A DNA stretch of 64,000 nt from positions 186,001 through 250,000 of the forward strand of contig CAVZAE010000012.1 in the NCBI GenBank assembly GCA_963773195.1, written 5' to 3'. The position numbers and the translations under genes were made by a program. Positions 51,515 through 60,671 of this stretch are shown here, one piece after another (the stretch's first letter is position 1; each line of letters starts with the position of its first letter). The notes below the pieces were generated by a model. The model had not been told where the DNA came from and did no database searches. It saw nothing but the letters and a program-made list of their open reading frames with translations. The stretch is from CAIWHR01 sp963773195. GTDB taxonomy: Bacteria; Pseudomonadota; Gammaproteobacteria; Burkholderiales; Casimicrobiaceae.

Positions 51515-52743
51515 CCATGACCGCGTCTGCACTTGCGGTGAACGGCCGCACGTACGCGCCGCCAAAGCGAACGCTGGTCGTGATCTGCGTCGACGGCTGC
51601 GAGCCCGAGTACATCAACCAGGCGATCGCCACGGGCCGCACGCCCTACCTCGCGCGACTGCGCGATGCGGGCACGTGCCTCATGGCCGACTGCGTCGTGC
51701 CGTCGTTCACGAACCCCAACAATCTCTCGATCGTCACCGGCGCCCCGCCGTCCGTCCACGGCATCTGCGGCAACTACTTCTGGGACCGCGATGCGGGCGC
51801 CGAAGTGATGATGAACGACCCCAAATACCTGCGTGCCGGCACGATCCTGGCTGCCTTTGCACAGACCGGTGCGAAGGTCGTCGTCGTCACGGCCAAGGAC
51901 AAGCTCCGCGCGTTGCTCGGGCACAAGCTCGACGGCATCTGTTTCTCAGCCGAGAAAGCCGATCGCGCGACGCGCGCCGAGAACGGTGTGGAGGACGTGC
52001 TCGACCTGGTCGGCATGCCACTGCCGTCGGTGTACAGCGCGGCGCTGTCGGAGTTCGTCTTTGCCGCAGGTGTCAAGCTGGTCGAGCGCGACCGTCCCGA
52101 CATCGTCTATCTGTCGACCACTGACTATGTCCAGCACAAGGCGCCGCCCGGGTCGTCGGCCGCGAACGACTTCTACGCGATGATGGACCGCTACCTCGGC
52201 GAGCTCGATGCGGCGGGCGCGACGATCGTGCTGACGGCCGACCACGGAATGAACGCAAAGACCGACGCGTTCGGGCGGCCCAATATCGTCTTCTTGCAGG
52301 ATGCGCTCGATCGTGCGTTCGGGGCGGGCACGACGCGGGTGATTCTGCCGATCACCGATCCCTATGTCGTCCACCATGGCGCGCTGGGGTCGTTCGCGAC
52401 GGTCTATATGTCGACGCCCGTCGTCGCCGCCGACGCGGCAGCGCGCATCGGCGCGATCCCCGGCATCGACCTCGTGCTCACGCGCACCGAGGCGTGCGAG
52501 CGCTTCGAGCTGCCCAGCGATCGCGTCGGCGATCTGGTCGTGCTCTCGGAGCGTCTCACCGTCGTCGGCACGAGCCGCGATCGGCACGACCTGGCCGGCC
52601 TCGACGCTCCGCTGCGCTCGCATGGTGGCCTGTCCGAGCAACAGGTACCCCTGATCGCGAATCGTCCGGCGCCCGGCTTGCCCGTCGGACGCCGCTGGCG
52701 CAACTTCGACGCGTTCGACCTCGCACTCAACCATCTGGCCTGA
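51511..52743 (+). CDS. phnA: Phosphonoacetate hydrolase
   Basis: A 410-residue enzyme of the alkaline phosphatase superfamily with a two-zinc site. The expected ligands are visible: Asp28 (ICVDGCEPEYI), nucleophile Thr67 (VPSFTNPNNLSIVTG), Asp205 and His209 (STTDYVQHKAPPG), Asp244-His245 (LTADHGMNAK) and a late His in LRSHGGLSEQ (about 371). It cleaves the C-P bond of phosphonoacetate to acetate and phosphate. The lack of a signal peptide puts it in the cytoplasm. It overlaps the regulator stop by 4 bp and precedes phnY by 13 bp, so the last two steps of AEP breakdown are encoded together. Confidence 0.95.
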   Translation: MTMTASALAVNGRTYAPPKRTLVVICVDGCEPEYINQAIATGRTPYLARLRDAGTCLMADCVVPSFTNPNNLSIVTGAPPSVHGICGNYFWDRDAGAEVMMNDPKYLRAGTILAAFAQTGAKVVVVTAKDKLRALLGHKLDGICFSAEKADRATRAENGVEDVLDLVGMPLPSVYSAALSEFVFAAGVKLVERDRPDIVYLSTTDYVQHKAPPGSSAANDFYAMMDRYLGELDAAGATIVLTADHGMNAKTDAFGRPNIVFLQDALDRAFGAGTTRVILPITDPYVVHHGALGSFATVYMSTPVVAADAAARIGAIPGIDLVLTRTEACERFELPSDRVGDLVVLSERLTVVGTSRDRHDLAGLDAPLRSHGGLSEQQVPLIANRPAPGLPVGRRWRNFDAFDLALNHLA

Positions 52744-52756
52744 GCGGAGCGGCGCC

Positions 52757-54217
52757 GTGAACATGATGACCGAGTTGAAGGACGTGCGGCACGGTCACGT
52801 GTTGCGCGAGCGGATGCGGATCGCCGGCGAACGCATCGGTGGCGCGCGAACGCTGGACGTCCACAACCCGTTCACAGGCGGCCTCGTCGGGACAGTGCCG
52901 AAGGCGACGGTCGACGAGGTCCGCCGCGCGTTTGCCGTCGCCCGCGCCTACCGACCGACGCTGACGCGGCACGAGCGCTACCAGATTCTCTACCGTGCCG
53001 CCGAGATCATAGGCAGTCGCAGCGACGAAATCTCCGACCTCATCACCGCCGAGTGCGGCATCTGCAAAAAGGATTCGCTCTACGAAGTAGGTCGCGCCCG
53101 CGACGTGCTCGTGTTCTCCGGCAATGCGGCGCTGGCCGACGATGGCCAGATCTTTTCGTGCGACATCACCCCGCACGGGCGCCGGCGGAAGGTCTACACG
53201 CTGCGCGAACCGCTGCTGGGCGTAATCTCGGCGATTACGCCGTTCAACCACCCGTTGAACCAGGTGGCGCACAAGGTCGCCCCCGCGATCGCGACCAATA
53301 ATCGGATGGTGCTGAAGCCGACGGAAAGGACGCCCCTTACGGCGCTCTTGCTCGCCGACATCCTCTACGAGGCGGGATTGCCGCCCGCGATGTTCTCGGT
53401 CGTGACCGGGGAGCCGCGCGAGATCGCCGACGAGATGCTCACGAATCCGGACGTCGATCTCGTCACCTTCACCGGTGGCGTCGCCATCGGCAAGTACATC
53501 GCGGCGAAAGCCGTCTACAAGCGGCAGGTGCTCGAGCTCGGCGGCAACGATCCGCTGATCGTGATGGAGGATGCCGATCTCGACGAGGCCTCCGCGCTGG
53601 CAGCGACCGGTTCGTACAAGAATTCGGGCCAGCGGTGCACGGCGATCAAGCGGATGCTCGTCCACCACAGCGTCGCTGACGACTTCGTCGCCCGGCTCAA
53701 GGCCAAGACCGAAGCCTGGACCTACGGCGACCCGATGGACCCGGCCATCGAGATGGGAACGGTGATCGACGAAGCGGCGGCCAAGTCGTTCGAGGCGAAG
53801 GTCGACGAGGCGGTCACGCGCGGGGCGAAGCTCATCTGCGGGAACGTCCGCCGCGGTGCGCTCTATTCGCCGACGCTCATCGATCGCGTCACTCCGGACA
53901 TGCCGGTCGTGAAATACGAAACCTTTGGCCCGGTGTCGCCCATTATCCGGTTTCGCGATATCGACGAGGCGATCGCGATCGCCAACAGCACCGACTACGG
54001 CCTCTCGTCGGCCGTGTGCACGAACCGCCTCGACTACATCACGCGGCTGGTCTCGGGACTCCATGTGGGCACTGTCAACGTCCGCGAAGTCCCGGGCTAC
54101 CGGCTCGAGCTCACGCCGTTCGGCGGCATCAAGGACTCGGGACTCGGCTACAAGGAGGGCGTGCAGGAAGCGATGAAGAGCTTCACCAACGTCAAGACGT
54201 ACTCGCTGCCTTGGTAG
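52757..54217 (+). CDS. phnY: Phosphonoacetaldehyde dehydrogenase
   Basis: A 486-residue aldehyde dehydrogenase. Glu260 (VLELGGNDPLIV) and catalytic Cys294 (NSGQRCTAIKRM) are in place, with ISAITPFNHPLNQVAHKVAPAIA (about 157-179) for the cofactor. The ITPFNHPLNQ text and position between phnA and phnW-pathway genes identify it as PhnY, which oxidises phosphonoacetaldehyde to phosphonoacetate with NAD. The first codon is GTG at 52757; ATGs at 52763 and 52766 are alternatives. It ends 5 bp before the GTG start of the next gene. Confidence 0.93.
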   Translation: MNMMTELKDVRHGHVLRERMRIAGERIGGARTLDVHNPFTGGLVGTVPKATVDEVRRAFAVARAYRPTLTRHERYQILYRAAEIIGSRSDEISDLITAECGICKKDSLYEVGRARDVLVFSGNAALADDGQIFSCDITPHGRRRKVYTLREPLLGVISAITPFNHPLNQVAHKVAPAIATNNRMVLKPTERTPLTALLLADILYEAGLPPAMFSVVTGEPREIADEMLTNPDVDLVTFTGGVAIGKYIAAKAVYKRQVLELGGNDPLIVMEDADLDEASALAATGSYKNSGQRCTAIKRMLVHHSVADDFVARLKAKTEAWTYGDPMDPAIEMGTVIDEAAAKSFEAKVDEAVTRGAKLICGNVRRGALYSPTLIDRVTPDMPVVKYETFGPVSPIIRFRDIDEAIAIANSTDYGLSSAVCTNRLDYITRLVSGLHVGTVNVREVPGYRLELTPFGGIKDSGLGYKEGVQEAMKSFTNVKTYSLPW

Positions 54218-54222
54218 ATGCG

Positions 54223-55602
54223 GTGACGACGGCGCGAGAACGATCCCTGCCACCGCCGATCGACGGTGCCGCCGAGGGAGACATCAACTTTTCTCCGGCG
54301 CGGCGCGCCTTCGAGGCCGCGCACGTCAGCGGACGGACGCGCGCCCTCCTCGATGCCGACGCCGACGTGTTCCTGCACCAGTCGCTTTCGACGCCGTGCT
54401 TCGATGCGCTCGCGGCGTGCGAAGGCATCTGGCTCACCGACGTCGCGGGACGCCGGATCATGGACTTCCATGGCAACAGCGTGCACCAGGTGGGCTACCG
54501 GCATCCGCACGTGATGGCAGCCGTGCGGGCGCAACTTGAGACGCTGCCGTTCTCGCCGCGACGCTTCACCAACGAGTCTGCGATTGCGCTCGCACGCAAG
54601 CTCGCGGACCTTGCGCCCGATCCCCTCGGCAAAGTGCTGTTCGCCCCCGGCGGCGCGCTCGCCATCGGCATGGCGCTCAAGCTTGCGCGGGTCGCGACTG
54701 GACGCCATAAAACGCTGTCGCTCTGGGACAGCTTTCATGGTGCCTCGCTCGACGCCATCTCGATCGGCGGCGAAGCCGTCTTCCGCAAGGGCATCGGGCC
54801 CCTGCTCCCCGGCACCGAGCACGCGCCACCGTGCGACCCTGGCGGCTGCCGTTTCGGCTGCGGCGGTCGCTGCAACCTGCGCTGCGCCGAGTACCTCGAC
54901 TACGTGCTCGGGAAAGAGGAAGACATCGGAGCGGTCGTGATCGAGACGGTGCGTTCGACCGACGTCCAAATTCCGCCGCCCGAGTACTACCGGATCGTGC
55001 GCGACGCCTGCGATCGCCATGGTGCGCTCATGATCCTGGACGAAATCCCGATCTGCCTTGGCCGGACCGGCCGAATGTTCGCCTTCGAGCACTACGACGT
55101 CGTGCCGGATATGGTCGTCCTGGGCAAGGGGCTGGGCGGCGCGGTGTTCCCGCTCGCGGCACTGATCGCACGACGCGATCTCGACGTCGCCACCGACCGC
55201 GCACTCGGCCACTACACCCACGAGAAGAGCTCCGTCGGCTCGGCAGCGGCGCTGGCAACGCTCGAAGTGATCGAACAGCAAGGACTCTGCGAGCGTGCCG
55301 TTGCGCTGGGCGCCGCCGCGCTCGATCGCCTGCGCGCGATGAAGGCGCGCCATCGGCTGATCGCCGATGTCCGCGGCGTCGGCCTGCTGCTTGCGGTCGA
55401 GCTGGCACATGACGGGATTCCGGCGCGACGCGAGGCCGAACAAGTGATGTACGAGTGCCTGGCGCATGGCCTTTCGTTCAAGGTTGGCCAAGGCAACGTG
55501 CTGACGCTGTCGCCTCCCCTCGTCATCGCCCCGGCGGACCTCGACGCCGCCCTCGATATCCTCGATGCCGCGCTCGGCGCCGTCGAGACGCGGGCCGCCT
55601 GA
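54223..55602 (+). CDS. Class III PLP enzyme, probable (1-hydroxy-2-aminoethyl)phosphonate ammonia-lyase (PbfA-like)
   Basis: A 459-residue PLP enzyme starting with GTG 54223, five bases after phnY. The Schiff-base lysine is K302 (VVLGKGLGGAVFPL), the ring Asp is in LMILDEIPICLGRTGR (about 273), and WDSFHGASLDAISIGGE (about 168) holds the phosphate site. It resembles the aminotransferase-like lyases found in AEP clusters that convert (R)-1-hydroxy-2-aminoethylphosphonate to phosphonoacetaldehyde and ammonia (PbfA). That would let the same PhnY-PhnA route use a second phosphonate. A cluster of five cysteines (204, 209, 213, 217, 221) lies in a loop after TEHAPP and could bind metal. A plain transaminase role remains possible. 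Confidence 0.75.
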   Translation: MTTARERSLPPPIDGAAEGDINFSPARRAFEAAHVSGRTRALLDADADVFLHQSLSTPCFDALAACEGIWLTDVAGRRIMDFHGNSVHQVGYRHPHVMAAVRAQLETLPFSPRRFTNESAIALARKLADLAPDPLGKVLFAPGGALAIGMALKLARVATGRHKTLSLWDSFHGASLDAISIGGEAVFRKGIGPLLPGTEHAPPCDPGGCRFGCGGRCNLRCAEYLDYVLGKEEDIGAVVIETVRSTDVQIPPPEYYRIVRDACDRHGALMILDEIPICLGRTGRMFAFEHYDVVPDMVVLGKGLGGAVFPLAALIARRDLDVATDRALGHYTHEKSSVGSAAALATLEVIEQQGLCERAVALGAAALDRLRAMKARHRLIADVRGVGLLLAVELAHDGIPARREAEQVMYECLAHGLSFKVGQGNVLTLSPPLVIAPADLDAALDILDAALGAVETRAA

Positions 55603-55604
55603 CG

Positions 55605-57356
55605 ATGCAAACGTTGCTCAACCTGCTGGCCGGCGTGTCGCTGCTCGTCTGGGGCACGCACATCGTGCGCACGGGCATCCTGCGCCTGTATGGCGGCTCG
55701 CTGCGGCGCCTGCTGCGCCAAAGCGCGAACAATCGCGTCGCCGCGTTCTTCGCCGGCGTCGGGGTCACCGCCCTGATCCAGAGCAGCACGGCGACGGCGC
55801 TGATCATTGCCGCCTTTGCCGGCCAGGGCCTGATCGGCACCGCGCCCGCCCTCGCCGTGATGCTGGGCGCCGACGTAGGCACCTCGCTGGTCACGATCGT
55901 GCTCTCGTTCGACCTGTCTTGGCTCGCGCCGCTCCTGATCTTCGTCGGCGTCGTGCTGTTCCTCGCCCGCCAGGCCGAAACGATCGGACGCTTCGGACGG
56001 ATCCTGATCGGCCTCGGACTCATCATCTTCGCGCTGCAGTGGATCGGCGTCGCCGCGCGCCCGGTCGTCCAGGCCGCCGGAGTCAAGGTCATCTTCGCGT
56101 CGCTCACGGGTGACCTGCTACTCGACATGCTGGTCGCCGCGCTCCTGACCATGCTGTGCTACTCGAGCCTCGCAGTCGTGCTGCTGCTCGCCGCGTTCGC
56201 CTCGCTCAAGGTGATCGCGCTGCCGGTTGCACTGGGCCTCGTTCTCGGCGCCAATCTCGGCAGCGGACTGCTCGGCATGGTATCGACGCTGCCCTCGCCG
56301 CCCGAAGCGCGCCGCGTGGCGCTGGGCAACTTCCTGTTCAAGGTAATCGGCTGTCTCCTGCTGATGCCGGTCGTCGGCCACGTCGAAGACTGGATTTCCG
56401 GCCTGCAGCTCGATCCGGCGCGCGAAGTGGTCCTCTTCCATTTCTGCTTCAACGTCGCGCTCGCGCTGCTGTTCATCTTCTTCACCGGGCCGATCGCGCG
56501 CGTGGCCGAGCGGATCCTCCCGTCGCGGCCGGCGAGCGACGACCCGACGAAGCCGCGTCACCTCGATCCCTCCGCGCTCGAAACGCCGGCGCTCGCGATC
56601 TCCTGCGCCGCCCGCGAGGCGCTGCGGATCGGCGATACGATCGAGCAGATGCTCAATGGGATGCTGACCGTGCTGCGCACCAACGACCGCGCGCTGGCCG
56701 ACCGGCTGCGGAAGATGGATGACATCGTCGATAAGCTCTACACCGCCGTGAAGCTCTACCTCACCCAGATTTCCCGCGAGTCGCTGGAGCCGGCCGAGGG
56801 GCGGCGCTGGGCCGACATCGTCTCGTTCACGATCAACATGGAGCAGGTCGGCGACATCATCGAGCGTATCCTCATCGACCTCGAAGACAAGAAAATCGAC
56901 AAGGGCCGCAATTTCTCGGAAGCCGGGATGGCCGAGATCTGTGACCTCCACGCGCGGCTGATCGCCAATCTGCGCCTCGGCCTCGCCGTGTTCCTCGACG
57001 GCGATCTCAAGGCAGCGCAGGAGCTCCTCGCGCAAAAAGTCCTGTTCCGCGATCTCGAGCGCGCCTACGCGGACTCGCACCTCGAGCGCCTGACGAGCCA
57101 GACGATGGAGAGCATCGAGACGTCGTCATTGCATCTCGACTTGATCTCCGACCTGAAGCGGATCAACTCGCACATCTGCTCGATCGCCTACCCGATTCTC
57201 GAGAAGGCCGGTGTACTCGCGAAGACGCGGCTGATGGAACCCGAGGCGCCGCGCGCACGCGGTTCGCGCCGACAGGGCGCAGCGGCCAACGGCAAAGCGG
57301 CAGACGGCGAGCCTCCACAAGCGGACTGGCAGAAGCGCAAGCCGCATTCCGCGTGA
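55605..57356 (+). CDS. Na+/phosphate cotransporter (NptA type) with C-terminal PhoU-like domain
   Basis: A 583-residue membrane protein. The N-terminal 320 residues hold two Na/Pi repeats: GVGVTALIQSSTATALIIAAFAGQG (about 52-76) and LLTMLCYSSLAVVLLLAAFA (about 178-197), both with the QSSS/SS-type substrate motif. Residues about 345-550 form a helical PhoU-like bundle (AREALRIGDTIEQMLNGM, DDIVDKLYTAVKLYLTQIS, INMEQVGDIIERI). The ATG at 55605 is two bases after the lyase stop, so it belongs to the phosphonate operon. It could import phosphate or bleed off the excess that PhnA releases; direction cannot be deduced. The tail is basic and disordered. Confidence 0.9.
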   Translation: MQTLLNLLAGVSLLVWGTHIVRTGILRLYGGSLRRLLRQSANNRVAAFFAGVGVTALIQSSTATALIIAAFAGQGLIGTAPALAVMLGADVGTSLVTIVLSFDLSWLAPLLIFVGVVLFLARQAETIGRFGRILIGLGLIIFALQWIGVAARPVVQAAGVKVIFASLTGDLLLDMLVAALLTMLCYSSLAVVLLLAAFASLKVIALPVALGLVLGANLGSGLLGMVSTLPSPPEARRVALGNFLFKVIGCLLLMPVVGHVEDWISGLQLDPAREVVLFHFCFNVALALLFIFFTGPIARVAERILPSRPASDDPTKPRHLDPSALETPALAISCAAREALRIGDTIEQMLNGMLTVLRTNDRALADRLRKMDDIVDKLYTAVKLYLTQISRESLEPAEGRRWADIVSFTINMEQVGDIIERILIDLEDKKIDKGRNFSEAGMAEICDLHARLIANLRLGLAVFLDGDLKAAQELLAQKVLFRDLERAYADSHLERLTSQTMESIETSSLHLDLISDLKRINSHICSIAYPILEKAGVLAKTRLMEPEAPRARGSRRQGAAANGKAADGEPPQADWQKRKPHSA

Positions 57357-57372
57357 CCTGGCAGCCGGCGCT

Positions 57373-58221
57373 GTGACCGAACTTTCGCTCGGCGTCACGC
57401 TCGCGGTGCTCGCCGCCGGGCTCTTGCACGCATGCTGGAACGCGCTCCTCAAGTCGGCGCCGGGCGGCGATCCCATGCTCGACATGGCGACGATCGTCGC
57501 CGGCTCCGCGATCTGCGGGCTCATCGTGATCCCGTTCGTCGGCATCCCCGATGCCGGGGCTTGGAAGTTCGCGGGGGTCTCGGCCTTCATCCACTGGGCC
57601 TACTACGTGACGCTGGCACATGCCTACCGCACCGGCGACCTTTCGTTCGCCTATCCGCTCATGCGCGGCGCCGCACCGTTGATCGTGACGCTGCTCGGCA
57701 TCGCTTTCCTGCGCGAATGGCCCACGCCGCAGATCGCGCTCGGGATCCTGCTGATTTCGCTGGGCATCGTCGCCATCGCTTTCGCGCAGCGCGGCCGGCA
57801 TTCGCCCGCTGCAGCCGGCTGGGCGCTGACCAACGCAGCCATCATCGCGGCCTACACGCTGGTCGACGGTGCGGGAGCCCGTGCTTCCGGCAATGCGCCC
57901 GCGTATGTGAGCTGGCTCATCTTTCTAGAAGCCTTTCCGTTCCTCGCGTGGATCTGGGTGCGTCAGCGCTCCACCGCCGTCCGCTACATCGGCGCGCACT
58001 GGAAGCGCGGGATTGTCGGCGGGGCGGCAAGCCTGGGCGCCTACGGCATCGTGCTCTGGGCCATGACGCGCGCGCCGGTCGCCGCAGTCGCCGCGCTGCG
58101 CGAAACGTCGGTGCTGTTCGCGGCTTTGATCGGCGCGGTCTTCCTCAAGGAAGGCTTGGGACTCCGACGCCTTGCCGGGGCAGCCACCGTGGTCGCCGGC
58201 GTCGCCGCGCTCAAGCTCTAA
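57373..58221 (+). CDS. EamA/DMT-family transporter
   Basis: A 282-residue inner-membrane protein with ten hydrophobic segments in two repeats. It begins with GTG at 57373 (MTELSLGVTLAVLAAGLLHACWNALLKS). AFIHWAYYVTLAHAYRTGDLSFAYPLMRGAAPLIV (about 73-107) is typical of this subgroup, and AALRETSVLFAALIGAVFLKEGLG (about 238-261) closes repeat 2. It lies 16 bp after the Na/Pi gene and 17 bp before the dimethylglycine dehydrogenase-like gene, so it may be the link between two units. Substrate unknown. Confidence 0.88.
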   Translation: MTELSLGVTLAVLAAGLLHACWNALLKSAPGGDPMLDMATIVAGSAICGLIVIPFVGIPDAGAWKFAGVSAFIHWAYYVTLAHAYRTGDLSFAYPLMRGAAPLIVTLLGIAFLREWPTPQIALGILLISLGIVAIAFAQRGRHSPAAAGWALTNAAIIAAYTLVDGAGARASGNAPAYVSWLIFLEAFPFLAWIWVRQRSTAVRYIGAHWKRGIVGGAASLGAYGIVLWAMTRAPVAAVAALRETSVLFAALIGAVFLKEGLGLRRLAGAATVVAGVAALKL

Positions 58222-58238
58222 TCCCCGGAATCGCCCGG

Positions 58239-60665
58239 ATGACCACGGCCCTCCCGTCCCGCGCCCGGGTCGTCGTCGTCGGCGGCGGCATCGCGGGCGT
58301 CTCGACCGCTTACCACCTGGCGCTCCTGGGGATCAGCGACGTCGTCCTGCTCGAGCAAGGACAGCTCACCTGCGGCACGACGTGGCATGCGGCCGGACTC
58401 GTCGGGCAGACGCGCGCGACGCGCAATGCGACCCGCATGAGTCGCTATGGCATCGAGCTCTACGCTTCGCTCGAGAAGGAGACGGGCCTCGCTACCGGCT
58501 GGAAGCAATGCGGCAGCCTCAACGTCGCGAAGACGAAGGACCGGCTCACGCTGATGAAGCGCCAGATGGCCCGCGCGAAAAGCTTCGGTGTCGAGTTCGA
58601 GTTCGTATCGCCCGCGGAGGCCGGCCGTATCGCGCCGATCCTGCGTGTTGACGACCTTGCCGGCGCCGTCTGGATCCCGGGCGACGGGAAGGCCAATCCC
58701 ACTGATCTGACGCAATCGCTCGCACGCGGGGCGCGCATGCGTGGCACGACGATCGCCGAGCGTGTGAAGGTCGTCGGCGTCGACAGCCGCAATCGACATG
58801 TCTCCGGAGTGCGCTGGAAGACGGCGGACGCCGAGGGTACGCTCGAGTGCGAAGTCGTCGTCAACTGCGGCGGGCAATGGGCGCGCGAGCTCGGCCGCCG
58901 CTCGGGTGTCACAGTTCCGCTCTATCCCGCCGAGCATTTCTACCTGGTGACCAAGCCCATCGCCGGGGTGACACCGGACCTGCCCGTGATTCGCGACCCC
59001 GACGGTTTTCTCTACTACAAGGAGGAAGTCGGCGGCCTCGTCATGGGCGGCTTCGAGCCCGAGGCCAAGCCGTGGAGCGTGGATCCGATTCCCGACGGCT
59101 TCGAGTTCCAGCTCCTGCCCGAGGACTGGGACCACTTCGAGATCCTGATGCAGAATGCGATGCATCGGACACCGTGCCTCGAAACGGCCGAAGTCAAGCT
59201 GCTGCTCAACGGCCCCGAAAGCTTCACGCCCGACGGCAACTTCATTCTCGGCGAAGCGCCCGAGCTCGGAGGCTACTTCGTGTGCGCCGGATTCAACTCG
59301 GCGGGCATTGCGAATGCCGGCGGTGCGGGAAAGCTCGTCGCCGAGTGGATCGCCCGCGGCGAAGCGCCGGTCGACCTGTGGGACGTGGACGTCCGCCGCT
59401 TCGCACCCTTCCACGCGAATCGCCGCCACCTCGCTGATCGCACGGTCGAAACGCTGGGACTCCACTACGCGATGCGCTGGCCCCGCGAGGAGCTCGAAAC
59501 CGTCCGCCCCCTGCGGCGCTCGCCGCTCTACGATCGGCTCGCTGCCAAGGGCGCGGTGTTCGGGTCGAAGCTGGGCTGGGAGCGAGCGAACTACTTTCTT
59601 CCGCGCGGCGCATCGAGACCGCCGCCGACACTCGCTACCCCACGCTGGCTGCCGTACGTACTGGATGAGCAACGCGCCTGCCGCGAGGATGTCGCCGTGT
59701 TCGATCAGACTTCGTTCGGCAAATTCGTGCTGAAGGGCAACGATGCGCTCGCGGTATTGCAGCGCCTCTGCGCAAACGAGATCGACGTTCCGGTCGGCCG
59801 CATCGTCTACACCGCCATGCTCAACGCGCGCGGCGGGTTCGAGAGCGACCTGACCGTCCTCCGGGTCGCGCCTGCCGAGTTCTTCATCGTGACGGGATCG
59901 GCGCAGACGACCCGCGACTTCGCGTGGATCGAGCGCCACATCGGCGAATCGGAGCGAGCTGCGCTGGTCGACGTCACCGCCGGCTGGTCGGTCGTCTCCG
60001 TGATGGGACCCAAGGCCGAGGCGCTGCTCCGCCGTCTGTCCCCCGACGACCTTACGAAAGGCGGCATGCCGTTCGCAACGGTGAAGGAGATCGACGTCGG
60101 TCACGCGCGCGTGCGCGCTGCTCGTATGAGCTATGTGGGCGGCCCCGGATATGAGCTCTACGTCACCGCCGATCAGTGCCTGACGCTCTATGACGCCATG
60201 ACGACCGCCGGCGAAGAGTTCGGCCTGCGCGATGCAGGCTACTACACCATCGACGCACTGCGCATCGAGGCGGGTCGCCGCGCGTGGGGCGCGGAGCTAT
60301 CGCCCGATGAGACGCCGTGGGAGGCGGGGCTCGCGTTCGCCGTGAAGATCGACAAGGCCACTGCGTTCATCGGCCGCGATGCGTTGGCTGCGAATCGTCC
60401 GGGCGAGTCGACCAAGCGCTTGGTCCTCCTGTCGTTCGATGACCTCACGGTCTTTCCCTGGGGCGGCGAGCCGATCCTGATGGAGGGTCGTAACGTTGGC
60501 GAGATCACGTCGGCCGGTTACAGCCGCCGACACGGCCGAGCGTTGGCGATGGGCTACGCGCGCACCGAGCGCCCGCTGACTGACGCCGAGCTCCTCGCCG
60601 CGCGCTGGCGCGTCGACCTCGCAGGCGTGGAAGTCGCTGTCACGCCGCACGCCGGCGCGTTCTGA
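58239..60665 (+). CDS. Dimethylglycine/sarcosine dehydrogenase-like flavoprotein (DAO plus GcvT domains)
   Basis: An 808-residue cytoplasmic protein. The N-terminal DAO domain has VVVVGGGIAGVSTAYHL (about 11-27) and CGTTWHAAGLVGQTRAT, where His50 is the residue that carries covalent FAD in dimethylglycine dehydrogenases. FAO_M-like text follows (LHYAMRWPREE, about 408). From about 430 to the end it is GcvT-like, with DQTSFGKFVLKGNDAL, SYVGGPGYELYV and a C-terminal RWRVDLAGVEVAVTP. The family demethylates N-methylated glycines and passes the C1 unit to THF. Exact substrate is undetermined: sarcosine, dimethylglycine or another N-methyl amine. It follows the EamA gene by 17 bp and precedes the YihY gene by 6 bp. 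Confidence 0.85.
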   Translation: MTTALPSRARVVVVGGGIAGVSTAYHLALLGISDVVLLEQGQLTCGTTWHAAGLVGQTRATRNATRMSRYGIELYASLEKETGLATGWKQCGSLNVAKTKDRLTLMKRQMARAKSFGVEFEFVSPAEAGRIAPILRVDDLAGAVWIPGDGKANPTDLTQSLARGARMRGTTIAERVKVVGVDSRNRHVSGVRWKTADAEGTLECEVVVNCGGQWARELGRRSGVTVPLYPAEHFYLVTKPIAGVTPDLPVIRDPDGFLYYKEEVGGLVMGGFEPEAKPWSVDPIPDGFEFQLLPEDWDHFEILMQNAMHRTPCLETAEVKLLLNGPESFTPDGNFILGEAPELGGYFVCAGFNSAGIANAGGAGKLVAEWIARGEAPVDLWDVDVRRFAPFHANRRHLADRTVETLGLHYAMRWPREELETVRPLRRSPLYDRLAAKGAVFGSKLGWERANYFLPRGASRPPPTLATPRWLPYVLDEQRACREDVAVFDQTSFGKFVLKGNDALAVLQRLCANEIDVPVGRIVYTAMLNARGGFESDLTVLRVAPAEFFIVTGSAQTTRDFAWIERHIGESERAALVDVTAGWSVVSVMGPKAEALLRRLSPDDLTKGGMPFATVKEIDVGHARVRAARMSYVGGPGYELYVTADQCLTLYDAMTTAGEEFGLRDAGYYTIDALRIEAGRRAWGAELSPDETPWEAGLAFAVKIDKATAFIGRDALAANRPGESTKRLVLLSFDDLTVFPWGGEPILMEGRNVGEITSAGYSRRHGRALAMGYARTERPLTDAELLAARWRVDLAGVEVAVTPHAGAF

Positions 60666-60671
60666 GTCGCC

